A stretch of 64,000 nucleotides of DNA from a candidate division BRC1 bacterium HGW-BRC1-1 (GCA_002842095.1 PHCB01000008.1:124001-188000), one strand, 5' to 3'; numbered from the stretch's first letter, positions 52,959 through 62,302 are shown. Program-made: numbers and translations. Notes: a model not told the origin generated them from the letters alone.

Positions 52959-55025
52959 ATGGGTCGATGGATGAGTTTTGGACTGGTTGTGGCAATCACG
53001 ATATGTGCTACTTCTGTGCTGAGTCAGACGGAAAGTACCGCACCTGAAACGCTGACGGTCCACTGGGGTGACACGAACGTTACCTCGCGTTCCGAGAATC
53101 GCTCTTCGGATCTGACGTTTACATCCACATCGGACGAGGTGACGAGCCGCGGTGACGCATGGTTCGATCCCGCCACGATGATGCGCGCAACGGATGTGCG
53201 GCCGGGAATGAAGGGCTACGGCCTCACGGTTTTCAGCGGTCTTCGGCCCGAGCGGTTTGATGCCGAAGTGCTGGGTGTTCACCATCGATTTTTTCCCAAT
53301 CAGGATTTGATCTTGTGCCGGTTGACGGCGCCGCAACTGAAGGATTTGGGCGTGGTGGCGGGGATGAGCGGCAGTCCGGTTTATATCGATGGTAAGCTGA
53401 TCGGGGCTGTTGCGTATGGCTGGAGCGATTCACTGGATGCTCTGGCGGGGGTGACGCCCATCGATGCGATGCTGGAGGTTTATGCGAGCGTCGGAGAAAC
53501 GACTTCGACCCAAGGCACCGGCACACCGGAAGGTGGTAGTCGGGAGATGTTCGATGCTTATCTTGCCATGAGGGAATCCGCGCAACTGAACCTGCTGCCC
53601 CGTAAAGGGGGGATGTCTGCCATAAGTGTTAAAAAAACCGATGTGAGCCGGAATGGTAATTCGAAACTCGATCGTCTTCCCGATGAAATGAGTCTCCAGC
53701 CGTTGGGAGCGCCGCTATTTATGTCGAGCGCTTCTCCCGCAACCTTGGCGCTTGCCCGGGATTTCTTTGCCGGCACGGGGATGGATCCGGTGGGTGCCTC
53801 GTTGGCGGGTGGTGGCGCAGCGTCGGCCAGTGCGGAAAATTCGCCCGGTGGTCCGGTGACTAATCTGGTCGCGTTCGCAAACGAAGTGAGCGGGGGATAT
53901 GCGCTTGCGGTTCCCATGGTGGAGGGGGACCTGAGCATGGCCGGGGTTGGAACGGTGACTTGGCGCAAAGGCGATCGGTTGGTGGCGTTCGGGCATCCGA
54001 TGTTTCAGTTTGGCAGCGTGGAATTTCCGATGGCGGCGGCTAGAATCAATACGATGGTGAAAAGCCGGATGCGTCCGTTTAAGTTGGGCGAATCAGTCGG
54101 GCAGATTGGTGCCGTGCGGCAGGATCGGCTGCCCGCTATCGGCGGAAAATTCGGGACACCGCTGGAGATGATTCCCGTTCATGCGACGGTGCGGGACGCG
54201 GTTTACTCCGGTGTGAAAGATTTCAATTACCGTGTCATGCGCCACCGTGAGCTAACACCGGGACTGGTGATGACGGTGCTGGCAGAAAGTATGGCTGCGG
54301 CGGGCAGGTCGGGCGGAGATGCGGCTGCTTTTTTCCGCTACTCCGTGGGCTTCGACGATGGCACGACTTTCACGCAGGAGAATTATCTGGCAGACCAATG
54401 GGGCGGCATTGAAGCAGCAATGGTGGCGGGAGCCGATGTGGGGGCGCTGGTTACCAATCCCTTCAAAAAAGTTCTGCTGAGCCGCATGGATTTCGACGTG
54501 GAAGTGGTGGACAAATTTCCCGAGGCCACGTTGTTTCGTGCCCAACTGAATCGCGACACAGTCCGCCCCGGTGAGACGGTGGAGGTTGAGTGGCAACTCA
54601 ATCCTTATCGAGGCGAACCCCGGGTGATGAGAACCAACATTATTGTGCCCGATAATCTTCCCGATGGTGACTATCGTGTTATGGTGGGCGATGCGGCATC
54701 GCGCCGTCAGGCGGAAGCTGCCCGAAATCCCGGTGGCAGCCGAGTGCTGGATTACGAAAGTTTGTTGCGCGTTGTGAAACGCAACTTCCCGCGCAACAAG
54801 GTTTACGTCACCGTCATGGATGCCGACTCGGGTGTGTCGCTGCATGGGCAGGAACTTCCTCGTTTGCCAGGAAGCGTGGAAACTCTGATGCGCGAGGGAG
54901 CGGGCGAACAGCCTTATTTTGCGAGCGTTCAGGGGAACTTTATTGTGGATGCGGACATTGCGACCAGACTCGAAATTAAGGGTAGCCGGACCATGACATT
55001 GAGGGTGGCACGCAACCTTCGCTGA
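52959..55025 (+). CDS. SpoIVB-type S55 peptidase domain protein
   Basis: The ~688-aa product begins MGRWMSFGLVVAITICATSVLSQ, a signal sequence, with GGAAGG seven bases before the ATG. The S55 peptidase region has RPGMKGYGLTVFSGLRPERF and the catalytic serine in GVVAGMSGSPVYIDGKLIGAVAYGW, followed later by AFGHPMFQFGSVEFPMAAARIN. SpoIVB in Bacillus is a sporulation signalling protease, but non-sporulating diderms also carry this domain in large secreted proteins of unknown role. The catalytic histidine is not certain by eye. The C-terminal ~200 residues are beta-rich (LRPGETVEVEWQLNPY-like). Its stop is 2 bp from dapB on the other strand. Confidence 0.87.
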   Translation: MGRWMSFGLVVAITICATSVLSQTESTAPETLTVHWGDTNVTSRSENRSSDLTFTSTSDEVTSRGDAWFDPATMMRATDVRPGMKGYGLTVFSGLRPERFDAEVLGVHHRFFPNQDLILCRLTAPQLKDLGVVAGMSGSPVYIDGKLIGAVAYGWSDSLDALAGVTPIDAMLEVYASVGETTSTQGTGTPEGGSREMFDAYLAMRESAQLNLLPRKGGMSAISVKKTDVSRNGNSKLDRLPDEMSLQPLGAPLFMSSASPATLALARDFFAGTGMDPVGASLAGGGAASASAENSPGGPVTNLVAFANEVSGGYALAVPMVEGDLSMAGVGTVTWRKGDRLVAFGHPMFQFGSVEFPMAAARINTMVKSRMRPFKLGESVGQIGAVRQDRLPAIGGKFGTPLEMIPVHATVRDAVYSGVKDFNYRVMRHRELTPGLVMTVLAESMAAAGRSGGDAAAFFRYSVGFDDGTTFTQENYLADQWGGIEAAMVAGADVGALVTNPFKKVLLSRMDFDVEVVDKFPEATLFRAQLNRDTVRPGETVEVEWQLNPYRGEPRVMRTNIIVPDNLPDGDYRVMVGDAASRRQAEAARNPGGSRVLDYESLLRVVKRNFPRNKVYVTVMDADSGVSLHGQELPRLPGSVETLMREGAGEQPYFASVQGNFIVDADIATRLEIKGSRTMTLRVARNLR

Positions 55026-55027
55026 AT

Positions 55028-55834
55028 CTAAGCGAGGCCGAGCACATCGCGCATGGTGTAGTTTCCTGCGGGCTTCCCAGCAATAAACCGGGCAGCGCGC
55101 AATGCGCCTGCGGCGAAGGTATCACGACTGGTTGCGCGGTGAGCGATTTCAATGCATTCGCCATCGGTGGCGAAAATGAGTCGGTGGTCACCGACGATGT
55201 CTCCTCCGCGCAGTGCGTGTATTCCGATTTCACCCGCAGGGCGCTCGCCAGTATGGCCCTCGCGGCCGTAAACTGCGGTGTCTGCGAGGGAGACGGATCG
55301 ACCATCAGCAGCGGCTTCGGCGAGGGTAATGGCGGTGCCACTGGGAGCGTCTTTTTTGTGGCGATGGTGCATCTCGACAATTTCCAGGTCGTAGTCTGGC
55401 AGAGCAGCAGCGAGGCGACGGGCCGTATCGGCGAGTAGAGCCACGCCAAGGCTCATATTGGAAGCGACAAGAACCGGCACCGAAGCCGAAGCTGATTGCA
55501 TTGCATCGCGGTCGGCAGATGACAACCCGGTAGTTCCACAGACAAGAGCCATGTTGAAGCGCACAACCTCCTCAGCGTAATGGCGCGATGCTTCGGGGGC
55601 AGTGAAATCGATAAGCACGCAACCGGCGGGCGGGGAACAATCTGCAAGATTTTCATGAATGGGAATATCGGGGGTTGTGCCATCCACCCTCAACTGCTCA
55701 TCAATCGAGCCCGTCCCTTGCGGATTGCCCAGGGCCGCTACGATCGTGAAGGTTGGATCCTTTGCGGCCAGTCTCAGGATGGCGCTACCCATCCGCCCTC
55801 TTGCGCCTGAAACAATAATCGGGATGGCTTTCAT
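55028..55834 (-). CDS. dapB: 4-hydroxy-tetrahydrodipicolinate reductase
   Basis: The 268-aa enzyme reduces dihydrodipicolinate with NAD(P)H in lysine and diaminopimelate synthesis, so it also supplies the cell wall. The N-terminal cofactor loop is VSGARGRMGSAILRLA, the catalytic segment EMHHRHKKDAPSGTA, and HTGERPAGEIGIHALRGGDIVGDH is typical. Its ATG overlaps the NUDIX gene stop by 4 nt (55831-55834). No other dap gene is adjacent. Confidence 0.96.
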   Translation of the reverse strand: MKAIPIIVSGARGRMGSAILRLAAKDPTFTIVAALGNPQGTGSIDEQLRVDGTTPDIPIHENLADCSPPAGCVLIDFTAPEASRHYAEEVVRFNMALVCGTTGLSSADRDAMQSASASVPVLVASNMSLGVALLADTARRLAAALPDYDLEIVEMHHRHKKDAPSGTAITLAEAAADGRSVSLADTAVYGREGHTGERPAGEIGIHALRGGDIVGDHRLIFATDGECIEIAHRATSRDTFAAGALRAARFIAGKPAGNYTMRDVLGLA

Positions 55835-56307
55835 TGGTTGTCCTGCAGTTTTTTCCAGGCGTAGTCGAGGCCGATCTGAATGCCTTCGTAATGGATGATG
55901 GAACGAGCTTCCTCATAGGTCAGCCAGCGGAACTCCACATGTTCTGGGCTTAGCTTCACTTCGGGAGTATGTACCCTGGCCACAAAAACCGTTTCGTGAA
56001 ACAACGTGCCCTCATTTTCGAACTCGTATTCGTACACAGGGCGGCACGCGTCAATGCGACCAATCCCCGTTTCCTCCCATACTTCACGGGCGGCACAGAT
56101 GACGGCATCCTCGCCCTCATCCACGTTGCCCGTAATGCTTTGCCAGATGCCGCCACGCTTTTCGGGTCGCCGGAGAACCAGAAAGACGATGCGCTCCGTG
56201 TCAGGCTCTACGAAGTGGATTTGGACCTGAACTTTATAACGTTTGTTTTTCACCAAGAGACCGCCTTTCGGAGAGTTGTGGGTGCAAGAATGCGCGGGAT
56301 GGTCCAT
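55831..56307 (-). CDS. NUDIX hydrolase, dATP pyrophosphohydrolase-like
   Basis: The product (~158 aa, or ~140 if GTG 56253 is the start) has the NUDIX box GNVDEGEDAVICAAREVWEETGI with all catalytic Glu and Arg positions. YKVQVQIHFVEPDTERIVFLVLRRPEKRGGIWQ resembles dATP or dihydroneopterin triphosphate pyrophosphatases. GTG 56253 has AAAGGCGG upstream, which favours it over ATG 56307; a longer frame exists but is unlikely. It is coupled to dapB by an ATGA overlap and divergent from the kinase gene. With folK in the window, a dihydroneopterin role is conceivable but unproven. Confidence 0.87.
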   Translation of the reverse strand: MDHPAHSCTHNSPKGGLLVKNKRYKVQVQIHFVEPDTERIVFLVLRRPEKRGGIWQSITGNVDEGEDAVICAAREVWEETGIGRIDACRPVYEYEFENEGTLFHETVFVARVHTPEVKLSPEHVEFRWLTYEEARSIIHYEGIQIGLDYAWKKLQDNQ

Positions 56308-56424
56308 CTCGCTACAGGGAAATAGTGTGGTACCCGCGGTTTCGTCATTAGATTGCGGTGTTAATGAATCAATGGGTGAATCCGGCTTGAAAAACAAGAT
56401 CGCTTTGGTTCTGTATTCGGAACC

Positions 56425-57886
56425 ATGAAGATCAAGCCTCAAGAACAACCCGTTTCGGACACAGCGGGGGGCGTGCGAGCCGCCAGGGACACTCTGCGGA
56501 GTCTGCTGGAAGGGATCAGCGAAGCGACCATGCTGCTCAATCGCGAGTTGAACGTGCTCTATGCAAACACTGCCGCGCGCATGCTTTTCACGAACGTCTC
56601 CATTTCCGAAGGGATGGCTTTCGGAGAGTTTCTGCAAAGGGCCATGCCTCAAACTAAGGTCTCCGACGCGATCACCACCCTTGAGGCTGCGGCGGGTGAT
56701 GCCATCAGCGGTGCTTGCAAGGCAGGCGATTTATTTCTGAAGAGTGGGGACCGACCCCTCTCATTGCGTTACTCCGGTGTGGAGTGCGGCTGCGTGTGTG
56801 AGGGGGAGAGCATGGGCGTCGAGGTTCAGAATGCTCCGGTGTTGGCGGTGATGCTTCGGGAGGAGAAGGGGAGCAACCACCTGCCGCGTTTGGAGACGGT
56901 TCTGGACTCTTCCAGTGACGGGATTTTTATCGTCAACCGAGAGAATCACATCGTCTATTTTAACCTCGCCTGCGAGCGTCTCACGGGATGGCGTCGCGAG
57001 GCTGCGGTCATGGAAACCTGGGAGTGCGCAAACGTGCTGCGCTGCCATACGGAAAGCGGAGAGAGCATGGGCAGTGAGTCGCTTTGCCCGGCAAAACTTT
57101 TTTTTCGCTCCGATTCAATTCCGGAACCCCATGAAATGCTTATCACCACGAACTCCGGAAAGGAAAAATGGATCGAGACAAACTACTCTCCCATTCGGGG
57201 GGAGGGGGGCGAGGTAGAGTTTATTGTAGCCATCATTCGTGACATTGATGAGCGCAAGCAGCTTGAGGCTCAGTTGGTGCAAAACCGCAACTTGGCCAGT
57301 CTGGGGCAACTTACAAGCGGGATCGCGCACGAGATAAAGAACCCCCTGAGTATCATTATGGCGGGGGGTGCGGCGCCTTGATGATCGCGTGAAGGACTTT
57401 CTCGCCTTCGCACGGGTGAAGCCGTTGAACCTTGAGAAGGTCAATCTCAACGCGCTGGTAACCGACATTGCGAAGAATTTCTCTTCCCGCACGAACCCGC
57501 GATTCAGGATCGAGTTGCATCTTGCGGAACAAAAACCGTGGCTTCTTGGCGATGCCGACCAACTACATCAGGCCGTTGTGAATCTGGTGATCAATGCGGA
57601 CCAGGCCATGCCCAACGGGGGGACTTTATCGATGGAGACCGAAACCATTGAAGACAGCGTGGTGCTCCGATTGACTGACGAGGGAAGTGGGATTTCTGCG
57701 GTGCATCGAGACAGGATTTTTGAGCCTTTTTTCACGACCAAAAAAGAAGGAACCGGGTTGGGGTTGGCCATCGTTCATCAGATTGCCACGGCCCACCGGG
57801 GCAAGATTACCATTCGCAACCGCGAGGAAGGTGAGTCGGGGGTGATGATCGAACTTCGTCTTCCGGCCGCCTGCATACTTCGATGA
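56425..57886 (+). pseudogene. PAS-sensor histidine kinase, frameshifted with internal deletion
   Basis: The first part (56425-57381, 318 aa) has two PAS domains (GISEATMLLNRELNVLYANTAARMLF; LDSSSDGIFIVNRENHIVYFNLACERLTGW) and the start of the dimerisation helix with the phospho-acceptor His302 in GIAHEIKNPLS, then stops at TGA 57379-57381. The second part (57368-57886), in the +1 frame, has RLDDRVKDFLAFAR (end of helix 2), then the ATPase domain with NLVINADQAM, DEGSGI, FEPFFTTKKEGTGLGLAIV. About 35-40 residues between the two halves are missing, so this is a deletion plus frame change near a G6 run (57363-57368). The kinase would lack a normal dimerisation hairpin. Its stop overlaps the regulator start by 4 nt. 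Assembly error must be excluded. Confidence 0.8.
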
Positions 57887-59301
57887 GTGTGAAGGCGCGC
57901 ATATTAATCGCTGAGGACGAGGAACGTCTGCGTCGGTTGTTGGGCATCCTGCTTAGTGGGCGCGGCTACGATCTCACGATGGCGGCGGATGGGGCCGAGG
58001 CGTGGCGTTTATTTCAGGATAATCGCTTCGATCTGGTGTTGACCGATGTTCGCATGCCCGAGCTTGACGGGATGCAGCTTCTCTCGCGCATCAAGGAGCA
58101 CGCACCCGAGACCCCCGTGGTTGTCATCACTGCGTTCGGCAGTATCGAAAGCGCCGTGGAGGCAATGCGGGGCGGGGCGGTGGATTATCTGCCGAAGCCC
58201 TTTGAGGAGGCGCGGCTTCATCTGGCCATAGAACGTGGTCTGGAGATGCACGCCCTCCTGAAAGAAAACATCAGCCTTCGAAGGGAAGTTCGCACCACCT
58301 ACAATCTTGAGCATATTGTGGCGGAAAGCGCGCAGATGCGCGAGGTGCTTGCCATGGTGGGGAGGGTCGCGCCCACAAATGCCACGGTGATGGTGCTGGG
58401 GGAAAGCGGCACGGGCAAGGAACTGGTCACACGAGCGATCCACGAGCAGAGCAAACGGGCCCGGGGACCGTTCATTGCCATCAATTGCGCGGCGATGGCG
58501 GATTCTTTATTGGAAAGCGAATTGTTCGGTCATGAGCGCGGCTCGTTTACGGGGGCCACTAATAACCGTCAGGGGAAATTTGAGGCGGCTGAGGGAGGGA
58601 CATTGTTTCTCGACGAGGTGGCCGAGATGAGCCTGGAGATGCAGTCGAAGGTTTTGCGCGCCATCGAAATGCACGAGATCGAGCGTGTGGGTGGTCGGCG
58701 GGTGATTCCCGTGGATGTGCGTTTTATCGCTGCCACAAACAAAGACCTTCACGCTGCAGTGTTGCGGGGTGCGTTTCGTGAGGATCTGTATTTCCGGATA
58801 AATGTTTTTCCCGTTCTCATCCCTCCGCTGCGAGAGCGGATAGAAGATATCCTTCCGTTAGCGCGGTTTTTTCTGTCGAAGTTCGCCCAAGAGATGGGGA
58901 GACGTACCCCGCATCTGACGGCATCCACGGAGAAAATTCTGCTACAGCATTTCTGGTCCGGCAACGTGCGCGAGCTGCGCAACATTATGGAACGCATGAG
59001 CATCATGGCTGCGGGCGATGAGGTGGGTTCGGACATTCTATCATGTGCTTTAGCACAGCCTGGTTCGACTGGTTTTGGTGGGCGAATGGGTGAAAATAAT
59101 CGGGCAGAGAACTCGCCCTTGTCTGTGAGTGGTTTCTCGCTGGATGAACATGAACGTCGACTGCTGATGGAAGCGTTGAGCCGGTCGGGACACAACAAAA
59201 GCAAAGCCGCAAAAATGCTTGGGATCAGTCGTGCAAAGTTGCGTTACCGGCTCGATAAGATCGGACTTAATGGAGAGGGAGACGACCCCCATGGGGGGTG
59301 A
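57883..59301 (+). CDS. Sigma-54-dependent NtrC-type response regulator
   Basis: The 472-aa product has a receiver domain (DVRMPELDGMQLLSRI with the phospho-acceptor Asp; YLPKPFEEARL), an AAA+ domain with Walker A GESGTGKE, the sigma-54 contact loop GSFTGA, Walker B GGTLFLDEVAEM, and a Fis-type DNA-binding helix (GHNKSKAAKMLGISRAKLRYRLDKIGL). It would open sigma-54 promoter complexes with ATP. It begins 4 nt inside the broken kinase gene, so the pair was a two-component operon. It could act at the candidate sigma-54 promoter at 2142, but no evidence here ties them. It ends 19 bp from the convergent NUDIX gene. Confidence 0.95.
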   Translation: MSVKARILIAEDEERLRRLLGILLSGRGYDLTMAADGAEAWRLFQDNRFDLVLTDVRMPELDGMQLLSRIKEHAPETPVVVITAFGSIESAVEAMRGGAVDYLPKPFEEARLHLAIERGLEMHALLKENISLRREVRTTYNLEHIVAESAQMREVLAMVGRVAPTNATVMVLGESGTGKELVTRAIHEQSKRARGPFIAINCAAMADSLLESELFGHERGSFTGATNNRQGKFEAAEGGTLFLDEVAEMSLEMQSKVLRAIEMHEIERVGGRRVIPVDVRFIAATNKDLHAAVLRGAFREDLYFRINVFPVLIPPLRERIEDILPLARFFLSKFAQEMGRRTPHLTASTEKILLQHFWSGNVRELRNIMERMSIMAAGDEVGSDILSCALAQPGSTGFGGRMGENNRAENSPLSVSGFSLDEHERRLLMEALSRSGHNKSKAAKMLGISRAKLRYRLDKIGLNGEGDDPHGG

Positions 59302-59320
59302 GTCTGCTGTTCTCGATCAG

Positions 59321-59836
59321 TTAGTCTTTCGGTAGAAAACCTACCCAGCCGAGCGTGTTGATGAAGACTGGTGAGAACAATCGCGAGTTTGTTCGGACTT
59401 CCTCGAAGAGTTGGGAGAGGGGCATTTTGTCGATGGCAATGATCTCAGTCGGCTCGGGAACAGGCTCTTCATTTGTTACTGATTGAAAGACCTCCACGAA
59501 TTCTAGGCCGGTAGTCTCGGAGGCGGGAATTTTGCACAAGAATTTCAGATCACGTGCGGTGACCCCAAGTTCCTCCTGAACTTCCCGGAGGGCTGCTTCG
59601 CGGTAACTTTCACCGGGGGAGAGGTGCCCGCCCACGCATTCCCAATGGAGGGGGAAGGTGTCCTTGAGGGAGCTTCGTTGCTGGATGATGAGTCGCTCTA
59701 CCTCGTCAAAGACCAGGACATGAACGGCTCGATGCAGAAGCCCATTTGCGTGAATTAAGTGTCGTGTTTGCGCGCCGGTTTCATTGTCATCGGCATCCAC
59801 AACGGCCAGTAATTCGTCGGGGGAGTTATAGTCCAC
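59321..59836 (-). CDS. NUDIX hydrolase, isopentenyl-diphosphate isomerase-like
   Basis: The 171-aa product has the NUDIX box GGHLSPGESYREAALREVQEELGV and the N-terminal DELLAVVDADDNETGAQTRHLIHANGLLHRAVHVLVFDE, which matches the IDI/YfcD branch. YfcD-like members are of unknown substrate; true type I isomerases keep extra Cys and Glu residues that I do not find, so a diphosphate hydrolase is more likely than an isoprenoid isomerase. The 114 bp upstream hold the sdhB terminator. Confidence 0.85.
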   Translation of the reverse strand: MDYNSPDELLAVVDADDNETGAQTRHLIHANGLLHRAVHVLVFDEVERLIIQQRSSLKDTFPLHWECVGGHLSPGESYREAALREVQEELGVTARDLKFLCKIPASETTGLEFVEVFQSVTNEEPVPEPTEIIAIDKMPLSQLFEEVRTNSRLFSPVFINTLGWVGFLPKD

Positions 59837-59887
59837 GAGAAGCTATTACGCCGACGGGTTGGGGATATTGATCGAGGGAGGAATGGA

Positions 59888-59927
59888 AATAAAAAAATGC
59901 CGTGCAGACAGTTGAAGTCGGCACGGC
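59888..59927 (-). terminator. Rho-independent terminator of sdhB
   Basis: TGCCGTGC (59897-59904) and GCACGGCA (59920-59927) form an 8-bp stem. On the reverse strand it is followed directly by a T run. It lies about 25 nt past the sdhB stop and should separate sdhB from the NUDIX gene. Confidence 0.85.
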
Positions 59928-59950
59928 ACGTAAACGCGGTATTTTTTGTG

Positions 59951-60751
59951 TTAGTGTTTTAAGAATTTTTTGATGGCGTGTACCGTTACCGCGCGACCCA
60001 TGTCGGCAATCGAATCCGTCAGCGGAATTTCTTTGGGGCAAACGCGCACGCAGTTCTGGGCATTGCCACAGGCATGCAAGCCCCCGTCGCCCATAAGGGC
60101 ATCGAGGCGTTCGGACGCGTGCATGGAGCCGGTTGGGTGGTTGTTGAACAGCCGAACCTGCGAGATTGATGCCGGCCCGATGAAGTCGCTGTGATCGTTG
60201 ACCTGGGGGCAGGCCTCAAGACAGCAACCGCAGGTCATGCACTCTGACAACTTGTACATCTTTTCGCGTACTTCTTCGGCCATCCGCGGTCCGGGTCCGA
60301 GGTCGTAGCTTCCGTCGATGGGAATCCAGCCGTGGATGCGCTTCAGGTTCTCAAACATGGACTGGCGATCGACCACGAGGTCGCGTACGACGGGAAATTT
60401 TTTGAATGGTTCGAGAACCAGAGGTTGATCGAGGTTGTCCACGAGCGCCGAGCAGGCCTGGCGCGGGGTGCCATTGATGTTCATGGAGCAGGCGCCGCAG
60501 ACTTCTTCCAGGCAGTTGCAATCCCAGGCAACGGGGGCCACTTCTTTGCCCTCGGCGTTGGTCGGGTACGCCTGGATTTCCATGAGAACCGAGATCACGT
60601 TCATATTGGGGCGGTAGGGAATCTCGAACTTTTCCCAATAAGGCGCGGACGAGGCGTCGTCCTGACGCTGGATCTGCACCATTATTTTGCGACCTGTGGC
60701 AGCGGGGGAGTAATTGGTCTGGACGGGTGCGGCGGTGGTCGTTTCGGTCAT
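59951..60751 (-). CDS. sdhB: Succinate dehydrogenase/fumarate reductase iron-sulfur subunit
   Basis: The ~266-aa subunit carries electrons between the flavoprotein and the quinone site of complex II. The plant-type 2Fe-2S cysteines lie in WDCNCLEEVCGACSMNINGTPRQAC. The C-terminal 4Fe-4S and 3Fe-4S ligands lie in ECMTCGCCLEACPQ and CGNAQNCVRVCPKEIPL. The N-terminal ~40 residues are Thr/Pro/Ala-rich and longer than usual. The start at 60751 has AGAGG upstream. No sdhA or sdhC is next to it: its own terminator follows, and an intergenic region precedes, so it appears to be a single-gene unit. Confidence 0.93.
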   Translation of the reverse strand: MTETTTAAPVQTNYSPAATGRKIMVQIQRQDDASSAPYWEKFEIPYRPNMNVISVLMEIQAYPTNAEGKEVAPVAWDCNCLEEVCGACSMNINGTPRQACSALVDNLDQPLVLEPFKKFPVVRDLVVDRQSMFENLKRIHGWIPIDGSYDLGPGPRMAEEVREKMYKLSECMTCGCCLEACPQVNDHSDFIGPASISQVRLFNNHPTGSMHASERLDALMGDGGLHACGNAQNCVRVCPKEIPLTDSIADMGRAVTVHAIKKFLKH

Positions 60752-60854
60752 TGGAGCCTCTTTTCTTCTACTGGTACTTTCATACTGGAATGGGGCCTTG
60801 TGCATTCGAGATTGAGGCAGTCTGCTTTGCGATTATTTTTCTATCTGGCCAGGT

Positions 60855-60917
60855 GGCTGCAACGGTACTTTAGGTTATGGATCATTGTTTGATGGGCCGT
60901 TTGGGGGGCTGCAACGG
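60855..60917. repeat. 11-bp direct repeat between sdhB and a glycosyltransferase gene
   Basis: GGCTGCAACGG occurs at 60855-60865 and at 60907-60917. The start-to-start distance is 52 bp, near five helical turns, so both copies face the same side of DNA. The pair lies in the ~237-bp divergent promoter region and looks like a regulator binding pair. The rest of this region holds no gene. Confidence 0.45.
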
Positions 60918-60988
60918 ATATCTTTTGTTGAAGGCAAGTAATGTGGCATCGGGGGTTGAACTAATGCCTCGGCTGTGGGCTTGGTTTG

Positions 60989-62302
60989 ATGAAAATGTCG
61001 AATGACTTAAATGAAGCGGTGAGAACAAGCCGTGGTTGTCGTGGTGCAACCCACGCCTTTCAAACCATGGTCAGTCTATTTTTTTCACCGTTGGTCGTTT
61101 TGTTACTGTTGCGAGATTTGATCTGGCTCCGCCTGAACAAGCTTGCCCGTCCGAGGGGAGAGGTCTGGTTTTCTTACTCGCAGGTTATGTGGGACGAGGT
61201 GTGGCAGCGGCCCCAGGAATTCGCCTTCCGGGCCGGCAGGGAACGACCCGTGATTTACATGGCACCGGTTCAGGTCCACCGGTGGCTTTTCACGCTCAAG
61301 AAAAGGTGGGCGCCCATTCAGTTCAAGGAGGATGGCCGGACCGTCATCGTGCTCTCTCCGCTGATTTTCAGCGGACACTATAAGAGTGGAATTGTCTTCG
61401 CGTTAAATTCGCTGGTTCTCGCCGCTCATGGGCGAGCATGGCTGGCTCAGGCGGAGAGGTTACGGGTGGTGGTCAACACGCCCTTTGCAGCGCAAGTTAT
61501 CGATCATCTATTCGGTCAGTCGGGGGAGAGGGATTCGCGAGTCAAGGCGCTGATGTTCGACCTCATCGATGATTTTGCTGCGTTTGATTGGGCTCCCCGA
61601 TCGGGTCGTGCAATGGAGAAACGACTGCTCAAACAAGCTGATGTCGTAATCACCGGTACTTATGAATTACTCGAACATGTTCGCCCGCAACGGCCGGACG
61701 CTGAATTCATCCCGTGTGGAGTCGATTACGATCTGTTTTATGTTCCCGCTGGAATTCCCGCCGACATGAAAGAGATTCGACGCCCATGCATCGGCTATTT
61801 TGGAAGTATCAGCGAGCGGATTGACGGGGCTCTGATTTCGAGACTCGCCCGGGAATTTCCAGAAGCGTCGGTTGTGATGACCGGACCCGTTCATCTTGCT
61901 GCGGGTGATGTGCCGCGAGCCGATAATATTTTTTATCCAGGACTGAAACCGCATGCGGAGTTGCCGGGATACGCCCAGCAGTTTGATGTCGGTTTGATTC
62001 CTTTTCGCATTACGCCTGCCACGTTGAAATTAAACCCGGTTAAGACGCTGGAATATCTGGCCGCCGGTGTGCCGGTTGTTTCGACTGCCATCCCCGATGT
62101 GATTCGATTCTTTGGCGAGGTTGTGCGCGTGGCTAATGATCACGATGCGTTTGTTTCGGAGGTCAGGTCTGCGTTAGAGTCGGATAACAGGTCCCGCCGG
62201 GAGGCCGGTTTCAAGCTCGCACGATCTGCATCGTGGCAGGCCATGGCTGATCGAATGTCGGCCTTGCTTCAGGGGACCACCTCGAAGGGAGACCCAGTAT
62301 GA
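60989..62302 (+). CDS. Glycosyltransferase, GT-B fold, membrane-associated
   Basis: The ~437-aa protein has an N-terminal hydrophobic segment (MVSLFFSPLVVLLLLRDLIWLRL), then WDEVWQRPQEFAFRAG, a motif seen in glycosyltransferases acting on surface glycans. Its C-terminal donor domain holds IGYFGSISERIDGALISRLA, FYPGLKPHAELPGYAQQFDVGLIPFRITPATLKLNPVKTLEYLAAGVPVV and DVIRFFGEVVRVA. ATG 60989 or ATG 60995 could be the start. Its stop overlaps the next glycosyltransferase by 4 nt, so the pair is coupled. The substrate is unknown. Confidence 0.85.
   Translation: MKMSNDLNEAVRTSRGCRGATHAFQTMVSLFFSPLVVLLLLRDLIWLRLNKLARPRGEVWFSYSQVMWDEVWQRPQEFAFRAGRERPVIYMAPVQVHRWLFTLKKRWAPIQFKEDGRTVIVLSPLIFSGHYKSGIVFALNSLVLAAHGRAWLAQAERLRVVVNTPFAAQVIDHLFGQSGERDSRVKALMFDLIDDFAAFDWAPRSGRAMEKRLLKQADVVITGTYELLEHVRPQRPDAEFIPCGVDYDLFYVPAGIPADMKEIRRPCIGYFGSISERIDGALISRLAREFPEASVVMTGPVHLAAGDVPRADNIFYPGLKPHAELPGYAQQFDVGLIPFRITPATLKLNPVKTLEYLAAGVPVVSTAIPDVIRFFGEVVRVANDHDAFVSEVRSALESDNRSRREAGFKLARSASWQAMADRMSALLQGTTSKGDPV

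Noticed and set aside
59321..59836. True isopentenyl-diphosphate isomerase
   Set aside because: The NUDIX box and overall order fit the YfcD branch, but the extra active-site Cys and Glu of type I isomerases are not found, so a general NUDIX label is safer.
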